A stretch of DNA of 64,000 nucleotides from an uncultured Pelagibacteraceae bacterium. Lineage in GTDB: Bacteria; Pseudomonadota; Alphaproteobacteria; Pelagibacterales; Pelagibacteraceae. The notes beneath the pieces were generated by a model. It made no database searches. It was not told the DNA's origin and saw only the letters and a list, made by a program, of their open reading frames with translations. Positions 1 through 8,193 of this stretch are shown in pieces. The position numbers and the translations under genes are program-made. How positions within the stretch are numbered: position 1 is the stretch's first letter; every line of letters begins with the position of its first letter. The stretch covers positions 1 through 64,000 of the forward strand of contig CACDFI010000001.1 in assembly GCA_902551985.1 (NCBI GenBank), written 5' to 3'.

Positions 1-205
1 CTTTATCGCAAAATTATTCGCTAGTGGTATAAAACAAAGAAAATGTATTTCAATTGAATGCGGTCTTCAAAATGGAACATTGGCAATATTTGTTTCTACA
101 CAAATATTTAACGATATTAGTTATGTAATACCTACAGCCGCATACGCACTTATAATGTACTTAACAGGTTTTATATTTATTCTTATACTTAGAAGGGCTA
201 ATTAA
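1..205 (+). CDS. C-terminal end of a bile acid:Na+ symporter (BASS) family transporter, partial
   Basis: The open frame enters from the left edge in frame 2 and ends at TAA 203-205, giving the last 67 residues of a protein. The segment SIECGLQNGTLAIF followed by two hydrophobic stretches resembles the end of BASS-family carriers, where a similar IEvGlQN motif precedes the last two membrane helices. The family imports organic anions with sodium; the substrate here cannot be read from the tail. The stop overlaps the convergent regulator gene by a few bases. The family call rests on one motif and the hydrophobic pattern, so it is moderate. Confidence 0.6.
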   Translation, partial: FIAKLFASGIKQRKCISIECGLQNGTLAIFVSTQIFNDISYVIPTAAYALIMYLTGFIFILILRRAN

Positions 206-1149
206 TTTTTAATCTTTTGAAATATTTTTAAAACCAAATCTGATAATGACGATATATTTTGCTCCTGGATTTTAATTGTATCGACTAAGGCTTTATCTTT
301 CATATTTATTGTAAATTGTTTTTTTTTATTAACACTTATGTATTTATTTTTTAATAAATAATTTAATTTTCTAACAACAGTTGGTCTTGGAATATGAGTT
401 ATTTCTGAAATTGACATAGTGTTTACTCCGCTTTCATTAATATTTAAAATGTCTTTCTTCCATTCTGAAAAATTTAAACCAATCCCTTCGTAAGATTTAT
501 TTACAATAGAGTGACAAGTAATAACCATACCTACTGAATAAATTTCCAGATCTCCTAGTTGTCTTTTCCATCTTGAGGTTAAAGTAAAAATAAATATATA
601 AAAATAGTACCAGCAATATGTAAAATTATTCTTTAAATGTTCTGATACTTCATCAACATTCAAAGATTTATTTGTAAATTCTACTTTTTTAAATACCTCA
701 GAAATATTTGACAATAAAACACTTAAATTTTTAAGAGTATTTCTAGGCCGGACTAATTTATAAGCTGATCTATCTATATATATTTTTTTTCCAATTTTTT
801 GAAGCACACCTAATTTTTCAAGGTCAAGAATTTTTCTTCTAGCACTTTCTTTTGGAATATTTAAATTTTTTGATATTTCAATTATATTTATTCGATCTAG
901 TTCTAAAGATTTATCAAACATAAAAAAATTATCATAGTTCTCTATTTTTTTAATTTGTATATAATGATCAAAATCTTTATTTATTAGATAAAGAACAATC
1001 CGGTACTTATCTATATCGTTAAAAACCTCATAAGATGAATTCATCCATTCAGACAACAATCTGTAGTATGTTGGTGCAATTTTTTCAAAATTTTCTTCAA
1101 TTATTTTTTGAATATATTTTTTGTTAAAATCACAAATGTCTATAATCAT
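202..1149 (-). CDS. putative transcriptional regulator with two winged-helix segments
   Basis: I do not recognise this 315-residue protein as a named family. Two segments look like winged helix-turn-helix DNA-binding domains: residues about 88-128 (IPKESARRKILDLEKLGVLQ, then a beta-wing) and about 245-283 (IPRPTVVRKLNYLLKNKYIS). They are separated by an aromatic, partly hydrophobic middle region (residues 175-215). Both recognition helices read like the MarR/GntR style. Two copies of an AACCCA-type motif lie 23-75 bases upstream of the start, which suggests autoregulation. The same motif recurs in two catabolic promoter regions downstream, so this is the best local candidate for their regulator. 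Cytoplasmic; the ligand is unknown. Confidence 0.65.
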   Translation of the reverse strand: MIIDICDFNKKYIQKIIEENFEKIAPTYYRLLSEWMNSSYEVFNDIDKYRIVLYLINKDFDHYIQIKKIENYDNFFMFDKSLELDRINIIEISKNLNIPKESARRKILDLEKLGVLQKIGKKIYIDRSAYKLVRPRNTLKNLSVLLSNISEVFKKVEFTNKSLNVDEVSEHLKNNFTYCWYYFYIFIFTLTSRWKRQLGDLEIYSVGMVITCHSIVNKSYEGIGLNFSEWKKDILNINESGVNTMSISEITHIPRPTVVRKLNYLLKNKYISVNKKKQFTINMKDKALVDTIKIQEQNISSLSDLVLKIFQKIKN

Positions 1150-1171
1150 ATTGAAAGATAACTACTCTATT

Positions 1172-1223
1172 ACTTCAAACCCAAAATGGACATAAAATTA
1201 GTAGTACAAAACCCATTTTGGAC
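1172..1223. promoter_or_regulatory. tandem operator-like sites upstream of the two-wHTH regulator
   Basis: Two similar 20-base elements start 32 bases apart, about three helical turns. The second, 1204-1223, is an imperfect palindrome with arms GT-n-CAAAA and TTTTG-n-AC around CCCA. The first, 1172-1191, shares AAACCCA and TGGAC. They sit between the regulator gene and a divergent small gene. Function is inferred from palindromy, position and recurrence at 5678-5689 and 12568-12581. Confidence 0.5.
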
Positions 1224-1269
1224 ACAGTATAAAATTTTTAAAATTAAAGATGTGTTTTAATAAACCTAT

Positions 1270-1482
1270 ATGAGTTATAATAATAACAGAAGAGCATCTG
1301 ATATTGAAATTTCTTCTCAATTAACAGGTGACGTAAATATTGATACCCCTCAAAAAGTAAATATCAGTGCTCTTAAACTAAGAATTATCAAAAAAGAAAA
1401 AAAAGAGACTTTAAAGACTAGAGCTTTTACTCTCACATTTTTTTTAGTCTTAGGTGCTATTGGTTTTTTTGTTTCTGACTAA
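1270..1482 (+). CDS. small hypothetical protein with one C-terminal membrane helix
   Basis: This 70-residue protein is not recognised. The first 45 residues are polar and basic (NNNRRASD near the start, KKEKKE near residue 42). Residues about 52-68 form one hydrophobic helix ending in FFVSD, so it probably sits in the inner membrane with a cytoplasmic N-terminus. It is divergent from the two-wHTH regulator and shares its 120-base promoter region. No clear Shine-Dalgarno sequence is visible. It may be real because the gap would otherwise be unusually large for this genome. Confidence 0.5.
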   Translation: MSYNNNRRASDIEISSQLTGDVNIDTPQKVNISALKLRIIKKEKKETLKTRAFTLTFFLVLGAIGFFVSD

Positions 1483-1570
1483 TATTTTCAAAATTAATTT
1501 TTAAAAAACCTTTGAATTTTAAACTATTATCTATTGTTGTAATTAATAATAATTAGTTAATAATGATTCA

Positions 1571-1906
1571 ATGAAACCATTTACAGGTTATTTAATTTTA
1601 GCTTTAGGAATAACAACAGGAATAGCAGCGAATAGTTTTGCTAAAATTTCTGAAGGTTTCACAAAATTAACTCCTACAATCGCATGCTTACTTTTAATGA
1701 CTATAACAATGTTTTCATTAGCTAAAGCAATGTCAGTTATACCTGTTGCTTTTAGTTACTCTACTTATAGTGGTTTGACAGTAGCGGGAGTAGTAATATT
1801 TGGAATGTTAAAATATAATCAAGTACCTAATGTATATGGCTTTATTGGGATTTGTTTAATTGTGACTGGAGTTATAATGGTAAATTATTTAGGACGCGCA
1901 GGCTAA
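1571..1906 (+). CDS. small multidrug resistance (SMR) family membrane protein lacking the conserved Glu14
   Basis: A 111-residue protein with four membrane helices, the normal SMR length. The segment AKISEGFTKL aligns with KFSEGFTRL of EmrE, and the end (GVIMVNYLGRAG) also matches. SMR proteins are dimeric inner-membrane H+ antiporters or guanidinium exporters. Aligning on SEGFT puts Gly17 where EmrE has Glu14, the proton- and substrate-binding residue, and Tyr where EmrE has Trp63. The family assignment is strong, but ordinary drug/proton exchange is doubtful. It ends convergently with the dehydrogenase, overlapping by four bases. Confidence 0.85.
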   Translation: MKPFTGYLILALGITTGIAANSFAKISEGFTKLTPTIACLLLMTITMFSLAKAMSVIPVAFSYSTYSGLTVAGVVIFGMLKYNQVPNVYGFIGICLIVTGVIMVNYLGRAG

Positions 1907-2919
1907 AAATTTTTACTACTAACAAGAATTCGAATATCTTCTTTTATATTTTCAGGTATTTTTATTTCTGATTTAAAATTTTTTTTGTATCTTCTTAATT
2001 TATTTTCTCCGGGATATAATATCTCTTTTAACCCTTTTAGTTTTGGAAGTTTTTTTATTCTTTTTATATTTTCTTTAATTCTTTTTTTAAAATTTGATTG
2101 AAACAAATTTGCTTTCATTACTATAAATAAATGACCAATATTTTGTGGTCCTGAAAAATCATCAAACGGATCTTTTACTTTTCCACCATGATTACCTCCA
2201 GTATAAACCCCACTTAATATATCAACCATCCATGCAAGACCAGAACCTCTAAAACCTGCAATAGGAAGCTGAACACCTTCAAGCGCTTTTATAGCATTAG
2301 TTGTAGGTTTGCCAAACTTATCTAGAGCAACCCCTTCAGGAATTTTTGAATTAGTTCTAGATGCAACTCTAATTTTTCCTCTATTGATCATTGAAACAGA
2401 TGTATCTAAAATGAATGGTGCATTTGATCCTGTTGGCGATCCAAAACAAATTGGATTTGTACCAAACAATGACTTGATAGCACCATGGGGGGCAATTGCA
2501 GGTGGGGCATTAGTAAATACCAAAGCTATCATATTCTTTTTTACTGCTTGTTCCGCGTAATATCCTGACATTCCATAATGACCACTATTTTTAACAGCTA
2601 CTAATCCAATTCCACTTTTTTTGGCATTTTTTATCGCTTTTTTTATTGCTACATCGGCTGCAACAAAACCAATGCTATCATCAGCATTTATATGAGCCAC
2701 AGATTGAGAAATATTTTTAATTTTTATTTTAGGCTTTGGATTAATTAATTTATGTCTTATGCGATCACAGTACATTTTTAGTCTAGACAAACCATGAGTT
2801 GGAGCGCCAACTAACTCGGCATTAATTATTGCGTCAGCACATATTTTTGAGTGATTTGTTGATAGTTTATGTTTTCTAAATATTTCAATTATGATTTTTT
2901 TAAGTTTATTTTTTTCCAT
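1903..2919 (-). CDS. LDH2/malate dehydrogenase-type NAD(P)-dependent oxidoreductase
   Basis: At 338 residues this has the usual length of the family that holds ComC sulfolactate dehydrogenase, ureidoglycolate dehydrogenase and YiaK/MdhII-type 2-hydroxyacid dehydrogenases. Visible family features are NSGHYGMSGYYAEQA, with the expected catalytic His, PEGVALDKFGKPTT, and the late GNHGG and NIGHLF segments. It would interconvert a 2-hydroxy acid and a 2-oxo acid in the cytoplasm. It is the last gene of a minus-strand operon with an epoxide hydrolase and an aldehyde dehydrogenase, starting in a TAATG overlap. Sulfolactate is one possible substrate given the sulfonate genes elsewhere, but nothing in the sequence fixes this. 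Confidence 0.8.
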   Translation of the reverse strand: MEKNKLKKIIIEIFRKHKLSTNHSKICADAIINAELVGAPTHGLSRLKMYCDRIRHKLINPKPKIKIKNISQSVAHINADDSIGFVAADVAIKKAIKNAKKSGIGLVAVKNSGHYGMSGYYAEQAVKKNMIALVFTNAPPAIAPHGAIKSLFGTNPICFGSPTGSNAPFILDTSVSMINRGKIRVASRTNSKIPEGVALDKFGKPTTNAIKALEGVQLPIAGFRGSGLAWMVDILSGVYTGGNHGGKVKDPFDDFSGPQNIGHLFIVMKANLFQSNFKKRIKENIKRIKKLPKLKGLKEILYPGENKLRRYKKNFKSEIKIPENIKEDIRILVSSKNF

Positions 2920-4070
2920 TAAAAATTTTTTAAATCCTTGTTAAAAAATGAAAGTATATCGCTCACTAGAATATCTGGTTCTTCCAAAGCTGCAAAATGA
3001 CCACCGTTTGGAAATTTCCTCCATCTTTTTATATTAAAAATTCTATTTACGTATGATTTAGGAGGCCATTCTAGCATTTCTTTTGGAAAAATTGCTATTG
3101 CTGTAGGCACATTTATTCTTTTAAAGTTTTTTGGAAAAGATCTTCCACCTTCTTTTCTTCTACCAAAATATATCCAGCTGGCAGTATTAAAACTTTTAGT
3201 TATAATATAAATCATTATATTTGATAACAATTCATCTTTTGAAAATGTTTTTTCAATCTTACCCATTTTTAAATCTGACCAACCGTGAAATTTTTCCAAA
3301 ATCCATGCTGCTGTTCCTACAGGACTATCTATCATTGCATAAGACAAGGTTTGAGGCTTTGTAGCTTGTTGAGTTCTATATCCCTCTTGCATAATTTGGT
3401 CAAAGTTAAATTTTTTCTCCCATTTTTTTTCTTTACTATTTTTTGGTCCTTTTGGATGTCTAAGAGGTAAACAATTAATGTGTATCCCTTTGCAATTCTT
3501 TGAGCTATCAAGACCAATCCATCCGGCAATAGTTGCTCCCCAATCACCACCTTGTACAAAATAATTTTTATAGCCTAAGTTTTTAACCATAAATTTATTT
3601 AACATTTTTCCTATTTTTCTTGGTCCTAAGGCTTTTTTGATTTGAGAAGAAAATCCAAATCCTGGTAAAGATGGAACAATTACATCAAATCCATCTTCAA
3701 TTTTTCCTCCATATTTTTCTGGGTGAGCAAGTCTTGGAATGATATTTAAAAATTCGGATATACTTCCTGGCCATCCATGTAAAAGTAATAATGGTCTAGA
3801 ATTAGGATTTTTACTTTTTTCAAAAATAAAATGTAAGTTTATATCTTCAACTTTAGTTTTATAATTTTTAAATGAATTGATTTTGTTTTCAAATTTTTTC
3901 CAATTGTACTTTGAAATCCAGTATTTAGATATACTCTTTAAATAATTTAAGTTGGTTCCATACTCCCAACCACTCATATTTTGAGCATCATTCCAAGGAA
4001 ATTCTCTTACTCTTTTATAAATGTCGTTAAGTGTGCTTTTAGGCACACTTATTTTGTATTGTTTGATCAT
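2919..4070 (-). CDS. epoxide hydrolase (alpha/beta hydrolase with N-terminal EHN region)
   Basis: An alpha/beta hydrolase of about 383 residues with the N-terminal lid region typical of microsomal-type epoxide hydrolases. Counting from a TTG at 4073, the oxyanion motif HGWPGS is at residues 99-104, the nucleophile is Asp177 in GGDWG, and the catalytic His is near 359 in GGHFAA. The family opens epoxides to vicinal diols. I prefer the ATG at 4070; the TTG one codon earlier directly follows the stop of the upstream aldehyde dehydrogenase. It lies between an aldehyde dehydrogenase and an LDH2-family dehydrogenase, so it probably acts in a short catabolic route of unknown substrate. Confidence 0.85.
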   Translation of the reverse strand: MIKQYKISVPKSTLNDIYKRVREFPWNDAQNMSGWEYGTNLNYLKSISKYWISKYNWKKFENKINSFKNYKTKVEDINLHFIFEKSKNPNSRPLLLLHGWPGSISEFLNIIPRLAHPEKYGGKIEDGFDVIVPSLPGFGFSSQIKKALGPRKIGKMLNKFMVKNLGYKNYFVQGGDWGATIAGWIGLDSSKNCKGIHINCLPLRHPKGPKNSKEKKWEKKFNFDQIMQEGYRTQQATKPQTLSYAMIDSPVGTAAWILEKFHGWSDLKMGKIEKTFSKDELLSNIMIYIITKSFNTASWIYFGRRKEGGRSFPKNFKRINVPTAIAIFPKEMLEWPPKSYVNRIFNIKRWRKFPNGGHFAALEEPDILVSDILSFFNKDLKNF

Positions 4071-4073
4071 CAA

Positions 4074-5561
4074 TTAATTATGACTTATCCAAATTGTTTT
4101 TGTTTGAAGAAACGAATTTAGAGCCTCAGTACCTTGATCTCTACTTAGTGAGCCAGATTGTTTATAGCCTCCAAATGGAGTTTTAATGTCTCCTTCAGAA
4201 AAAGTGTTTACCGATACAGTTCCACAAGGCAAACTTTTAGCTAAATGAAACGCTCTATTGATGTCCTGTGTAAATACACTAGCATGCAATCCATATTTCG
4301 AATTACTAGCAATTTTCAAAGCTTCCTCGTCATTTTTAACTGTCAAAACACCAAGCACTGGTCCAAATATTTCCTCTTGAGCAATAGTCATATTTTCTTT
4401 TAATCCATCAAAAAGTGTGGGTTTTGCATAAAAACCTTTTTGGTTTTTACTTGAAACTCCTCCAGATAAAAGTTTTGCACCTTCATCTATACCTCTTTGA
4501 ATGTATCCATCAACAGTTTGTAAATGCCCTTTTGAAATCATAGATCCCATATTCGATTTTAAATCTAACGGATCTCCTACTTTTAGTTTTTTAACTTTTT
4601 TTATAACTTTGTCTAAAAATTCGTCTTTTACTTTTTTATGTACTATCTGTCTCATATTTGCTGAACAGTTTTGTCCACCGTTCCAAAATGCAGAATTCAT
4701 AGCATTATCAATTAGATCATCTGTAATTTTAGCATCTTCTAAAACTATAAATGGACTTTTTCCTCCCATCTCTAATGCGACAGGTTTTAAATTACTTTCA
4801 CTCGAGTATTTTAAGAAATAACCACCCACTTCAGTTGATCCCGTAAAAGAAACTGCATCAACATCTTTGTGTCTACCTAGGGCTTCTCCAACATCACCAT
4901 AACCTGGGAGTACATTTAAAACACCATCTGGTATTCCAGCTTCTTTTCCAATTTGAGCAACTCTTATTGCTGTAAGCGGTGTATCTTCTGCTGGCTTAAT
5001 TATAACCGAGCAACCCGCTGCTAGAGCTGGCGCCATCTTCCATACAGCCATCATTAACGGAAAGTTCCAAGGAACAATTCCAGCAACAACTCCTATTGGT
5101 TCTTTAACAATTAAACTTGTAATGGATGGTTCAGTTGGGCCAACTTTCCCAAATACTTTATCAATTAATTCTCCATACCACTGAAAATGCATTGGCGCAT
5201 CATTTGCAACCTCATTAATGCAGTCTCCAATAAGTTTTCCTGTATCTATACACTCTAAAACTGAATTCTCTTCACCATGTTTTCTAAGTAGTTCAGCAAA
5301 TTTTAATAAAACTTCTTTTCTATGTTCAGGTGAACTCTTAGACCAAACTCCACTATTAAAAGCTTTTCTTGAGACTTTAACTGCCAAATTAACATCTTTG
5401 TGATTACATTTTGCAACAGCGCAAAGTTTTTTACCCGTTGCAGGATTGATAGTTTCAAACTTTTTTCCATCGATTGCGTTTACATATTTACCATTGATGA
5501 ATGCTCTTCCTTCAAATTTGAGTTTATTGGCTATTGATTTATATTTGTTTCCTGAGCTCAT
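4074..5561 (-). CDS. NAD(P)-dependent aldehyde dehydrogenase
   Basis: A full-length aldehyde dehydrogenase of 495 residues. It shows PWNFP (Asn166), the cofactor loop FTGSTEVG (239-246), the general base Glu264 in LEMGGKSP, and the nucleophile Cys299 in GGQNCS. It oxidises an aldehyde to an acid and resembles the PuuC/betaine-aldehyde branch; the substrate is not readable. It is the first gene of the minus-strand operon with the epoxide hydrolase and the LDH2-family enzyme, and is divergent from the TRAP transporter at 5777. The shared upstream region carries the AAACCCATTTTG motif. Confidence 0.9.
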   Translation of the reverse strand: MSSGNKYKSIANKLKFEGRAFINGKYVNAIDGKKFETINPATGKKLCAVAKCNHKDVNLAVKVSRKAFNSGVWSKSSPEHRKEVLLKFAELLRKHGEENSVLECIDTGKLIGDCINEVANDAPMHFQWYGELIDKVFGKVGPTEPSITSLIVKEPIGVVAGIVPWNFPLMMAVWKMAPALAAGCSVIIKPAEDTPLTAIRVAQIGKEAGIPDGVLNVLPGYGDVGEALGRHKDVDAVSFTGSTEVGGYFLKYSSESNLKPVALEMGGKSPFIVLEDAKITDDLIDNAMNSAFWNGGQNCSANMRQIVHKKVKDEFLDKVIKKVKKLKVGDPLDLKSNMGSMISKGHLQTVDGYIQRGIDEGAKLLSGGVSSKNQKGFYAKPTLFDGLKENMTIAQEEIFGPVLGVLTVKNDEEALKIASNSKYGLHASVFTQDINRAFHLAKSLPCGTVSVNTFSEGDIKTPFGGYKQSGSLSRDQGTEALNSFLQTKTIWISHN

Positions 5562-5677
5562 AAAATTCTTTCTATAAATTTAATTTTATTTTATTTTATT
5601 TAATAATTTTAAATCTAAGGCACCTTTAGACTAAAATAAATAGATTAACTAAAATTAATAATACAACTTTTGATTGC

Positions 5678-5689
5678 AAACCCATTTTG
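5678..5689 (+). promoter_or_regulatory. operator-like motif between the aldehyde dehydrogenase and TRAP genes
   Basis: AAACCCATTTTG is identical over 12 bases to the element at 1209-1220 in the regulator promoter. It lies in the 215-base divergent region between the aldehyde dehydrogenase (start 5561) and dctP (start 5777). Its role as a regulator binding site is inferred from recurrence. Confidence 0.4.
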
Positions 5690-5776
5690 ATAATAAAATT
5701 ATCTTTTTTGTTTTACTTCGCGCTCGATTTGAATTTAAATATCAATAATTTAATTAAATTATAGGAGATAAATTAT

Positions 5777-6817
5777 ATGTATATTAAAAAAATTTGTAAG
5801 ACATTACTCACAGGTTTTGCGATTGCATTTTTTGCTCAAGCTGCTTATGCAGAGATAACTCTAAAGCTTGGTACTACTGGAAGATTGGGTATGCCAATTG
5901 GTGACGCTATAGACCAGGCGTTGATACCAGCAATGGAGAAAGCATCTGGGGGTAAAATGAAGATTGAACCTCATTATCAAAGAAGCTTATGCGCAGAGCA
6001 AAAATGTGGTGAACAAGCCAACCAAGGACTTATAGCTTTGTGGACTAGCTCTACTGCAAATTATGGTAATTTTGGACCAGAGTTAGCAATTTTCGATTTA
6101 CCATTTATTTTCAAATCACTTGAAGATGCGAAAAGAATCTCAGATGAATGGTTAGCTGAAAGACAGTGTAAACTCGCTCTTGAAAATGCTGGTCATATTT
6201 GCCTTTCAGTTTATTCAAGTGGTGGATTTAGACAACTTGGAAATGCAACTAAACCAGTTCATGAACCTGATGATATGAAGGGATTGAAATGGCGTACTAC
6301 TAAGAGTCCGGTTGAATTCATGTTAGTTAAAAATTGGGGTGCAACTCCAACACCTTATGACTGGAGTCAATTATATCAAGGTCTTCAATCTGGTGTAGTT
6401 GAAGGACAGTATGTTGCATCTCCATGGCAGCACGTTGCAAAACTTCATGAAGTTGCAAAGTATTTTACTGAGATCGGTGGAATGTGGTCTGGAAATATTT
6501 TAGCGATGGATGCTAAGCAATATAATGCATTGACTGATCAACAAAGAAAATGGTTGCATCAAGCAGCCGATGCTTATGGAGAGAAAGTAAACGAGTTAGA
6601 TAACGCTTGGATTAAGAATGGTGAGGATGCAATTAAAGCATCTGCTAAAGAGTGGTATGTACCAACAGAAGCGGAAATGACTAAGTGGAGAGCAGGTGCA
6701 ATTGGTGCCTGGTTAGACGCTAAGGGTACTTTTGAACCTGCAGTAGCTAAAAGAGTACTTCTAGAACAAGGTATGGATGGATTTGTTGCTCAGTTAGAAG
6801 CAGCAGGAGCTCTATAA
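5777..6817 (+). CDS. dctP: TRAP transporter substrate-binding protein, DctP family
   Basis: A periplasmic solute receptor of 346 residues with a signal peptide (cleavage after AYA, about residue 25). The segment MKGLKWRTTKSP carries Arg173, at the position of the carboxylate-binding Arg of DctP-family receptors. Two Cys pairs (72/77 and 131/142) could form disulfides. A good Shine-Dalgarno (AGGAGA) precedes the ATG. It heads a dctP-dctM-dctQ operon divergent from the aldehyde dehydrogenase, so it probably delivers the substrate of that enzyme set. Arginine codons are almost all AGA, unlike the two following genes. The ligand is unknown but is probably an organic acid or sulfonate. Confidence 0.9.
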   Translation: MYIKKICKTLLTGFAIAFFAQAAYAEITLKLGTTGRLGMPIGDAIDQALIPAMEKASGGKMKIEPHYQRSLCAEQKCGEQANQGLIALWTSSTANYGNFGPELAIFDLPFIFKSLEDAKRISDEWLAERQCKLALENAGHICLSVYSSGGFRQLGNATKPVHEPDDMKGLKWRTTKSPVEFMLVKNWGATPTPYDWSQLYQGLQSGVVEGQYVASPWQHVAKLHEVAKYFTEIGGMWSGNILAMDAKQYNALTDQQRKWLHQAADAYGEKVNELDNAWIKNGEDAIKASAKEWYVPTEAEMTKWRAGAIGAWLDAKGTFEPAVAKRVLLEQGMDGFVAQLEAAGAL

Positions 6818-6835
6818 ATCGTTCGAAAACTATAT

Positions 6836-6874
6836 AAAGACCATTTAGTTCTTTTTAAGAATTAGATGGTCTTT
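6836..6874 (+). other. long hairpin between dctP and dctM
   Basis: The arms AAAGACCAT and ATGGTCTTT extend inward through A-T, G-T and G-C pairs to an 18-bp stem with a TTT loop. A run of A, not T, follows on the plus strand, so it is not a standard rho-independent terminator in this direction. The position just after a binding-protein gene suggests it protects the dctP mRNA 3' end or attenuates read-through. Confidence 0.6.
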
Positions 6875-6905
6875 AAAAAAAACAAGTCATAACTTAAAAA
6901 TATTT

Positions 6906-8189
6906 ATGGAAAGTATTATTTTACTCGTAGTACTCCTTTTTCTTATTTTATTAGGAGCTCCTATTGGATTTATATTAATACTTATACCATTTGTTTACAT
7001 TTTACTAACAGACGCTGTTCCTCTTGTTTTAATTCCAAGTCAAATGTTTACCGCTATTGACTCAGTGCCATTAACAGCAATAGCATTCTTTATGTTGACG
7101 GGTGAATTAATGACAAGTGCTACGATTACTGACCGTTTAGTTGCTTTAAGTAGGGCATTAATTGGTCGTATTAGAGGAGGGTTGGCTCAAGTAAATGTAC
7201 TTGTGAGTATGTTTTTTGCTGGAATGAACGGTTCTGTTGTAGCAGATACAGCTACAGTTGGAGCATTAGTTCTGCCAGCAATGAAAAAAGCTGGTTACCC
7301 CGCTGCATTTTCAGCAGCGGTTACAGGAGTAAGTTCAACAATAGGAGGGATCATTCCGCCTAGTATCATGATGATTGTACTTGCTAACGCAACCGAAATC
7401 TCGATTGCATCTTTATTTGCAGCTGGGATTATACCAGGGATCTTGATTGGTGTTGTGATAATGGTAATCAATCATTACTTCGCAGTTAAACATAACTTTG
7501 AGCGTAGCGATGAACCATTCTCAGTACGACGAGCTGGAAAAGAATTATATAGATCTTCATTCGCCCTTTTAATACCTTTAGTTTTAGTAGGTTCAGTTAT
7601 GGGTGGTGTAGCATCGGTTGTTGAGGCAGGAGCCATAACTGCTTTGGTTGCTTTATTTACAGGTGTATTTGTTTATCGAACTATCAAGTGGAAAGATTGT
7701 ACTGGTGCTTTTCGTCGAGCATTCCGTAATTCAGCAATGGTTTTTATTATAATTGCTGCATCAGGACCGTTTAGTTGGTTGCTTACTTCCCTTGGAGCAA
7801 TTGGTGACCTCGAAACCTGGCTTTTAGGCTTAGCAGACTCTCCTATATTGTTTATTTTGGCTTTGATATTATTCATTTTTCTTCTTGGGACTGTAATGGA
7901 CTCTGCAGTTAACATTATCATTGTTGGTCCAGTACTGGTGAATGTTATGTCTCAAGCAGGATTCCCAGAGGTGCAAGCAGCTATGGTTGTAATAGTTGGA
8001 TTCTTAATTGGATCAGTAACACCACCAGTTGGTGTTGCCTACTTTACATCTGCAACAATAGCACAAGTTCGCCTTGAAAAGGTTGCTATCGCGTTAATTC
8101 CTTATTTGATTGGATTATTTTTACTTTTATTTTTTATTCTTATTATCCCACAGTTGACAATGTTTCTTCCAAACCTATTAAGTAATTAG
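6906..8189 (+). CDS. dctM: TRAP transporter large permease, DctM family
   Basis: A very hydrophobic 427-residue protein of the normal DctM length and composition, with about twelve membrane helices. The family segments GGIIPPSIMM and SVTPPVGVAYF are present. It is the ion-coupled translocation subunit. It follows dctP and precedes dctQ, so the order is P-M-Q instead of the usual P-Q-M. By hand count 10 of its 13 arginines are CGN codons, while neighbours use AGA almost only. That suggests a different codon history for this part of the operon. Confidence 0.92.
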   Translation: MESIILLVVLLFLILLGAPIGFILILIPFVYILLTDAVPLVLIPSQMFTAIDSVPLTAIAFFMLTGELMTSATITDRLVALSRALIGRIRGGLAQVNVLVSMFFAGMNGSVVADTATVGALVLPAMKKAGYPAAFSAAVTGVSSTIGGIIPPSIMMIVLANATEISIASLFAAGIIPGILIGVVIMVINHYFAVKHNFERSDEPFSVRRAGKELYRSSFALLIPLVLVGSVMGGVASVVEAGAITALVALFTGVFVYRTIKWKDCTGAFRRAFRNSAMVFIIIAASGPFSWLLTSLGAIGDLETWLLGLADSPILFILALILFIFLLGTVMDSAVNIIIVGPVLVNVMSQAGFPEVQAAMVVIVGFLIGSVTPPVGVAYFTSATIAQVRLEKVAIALIPYLIGLFLLLFFILIIPQLTMFLPNLLSN

Positions 8190-8193
8190 TTAT

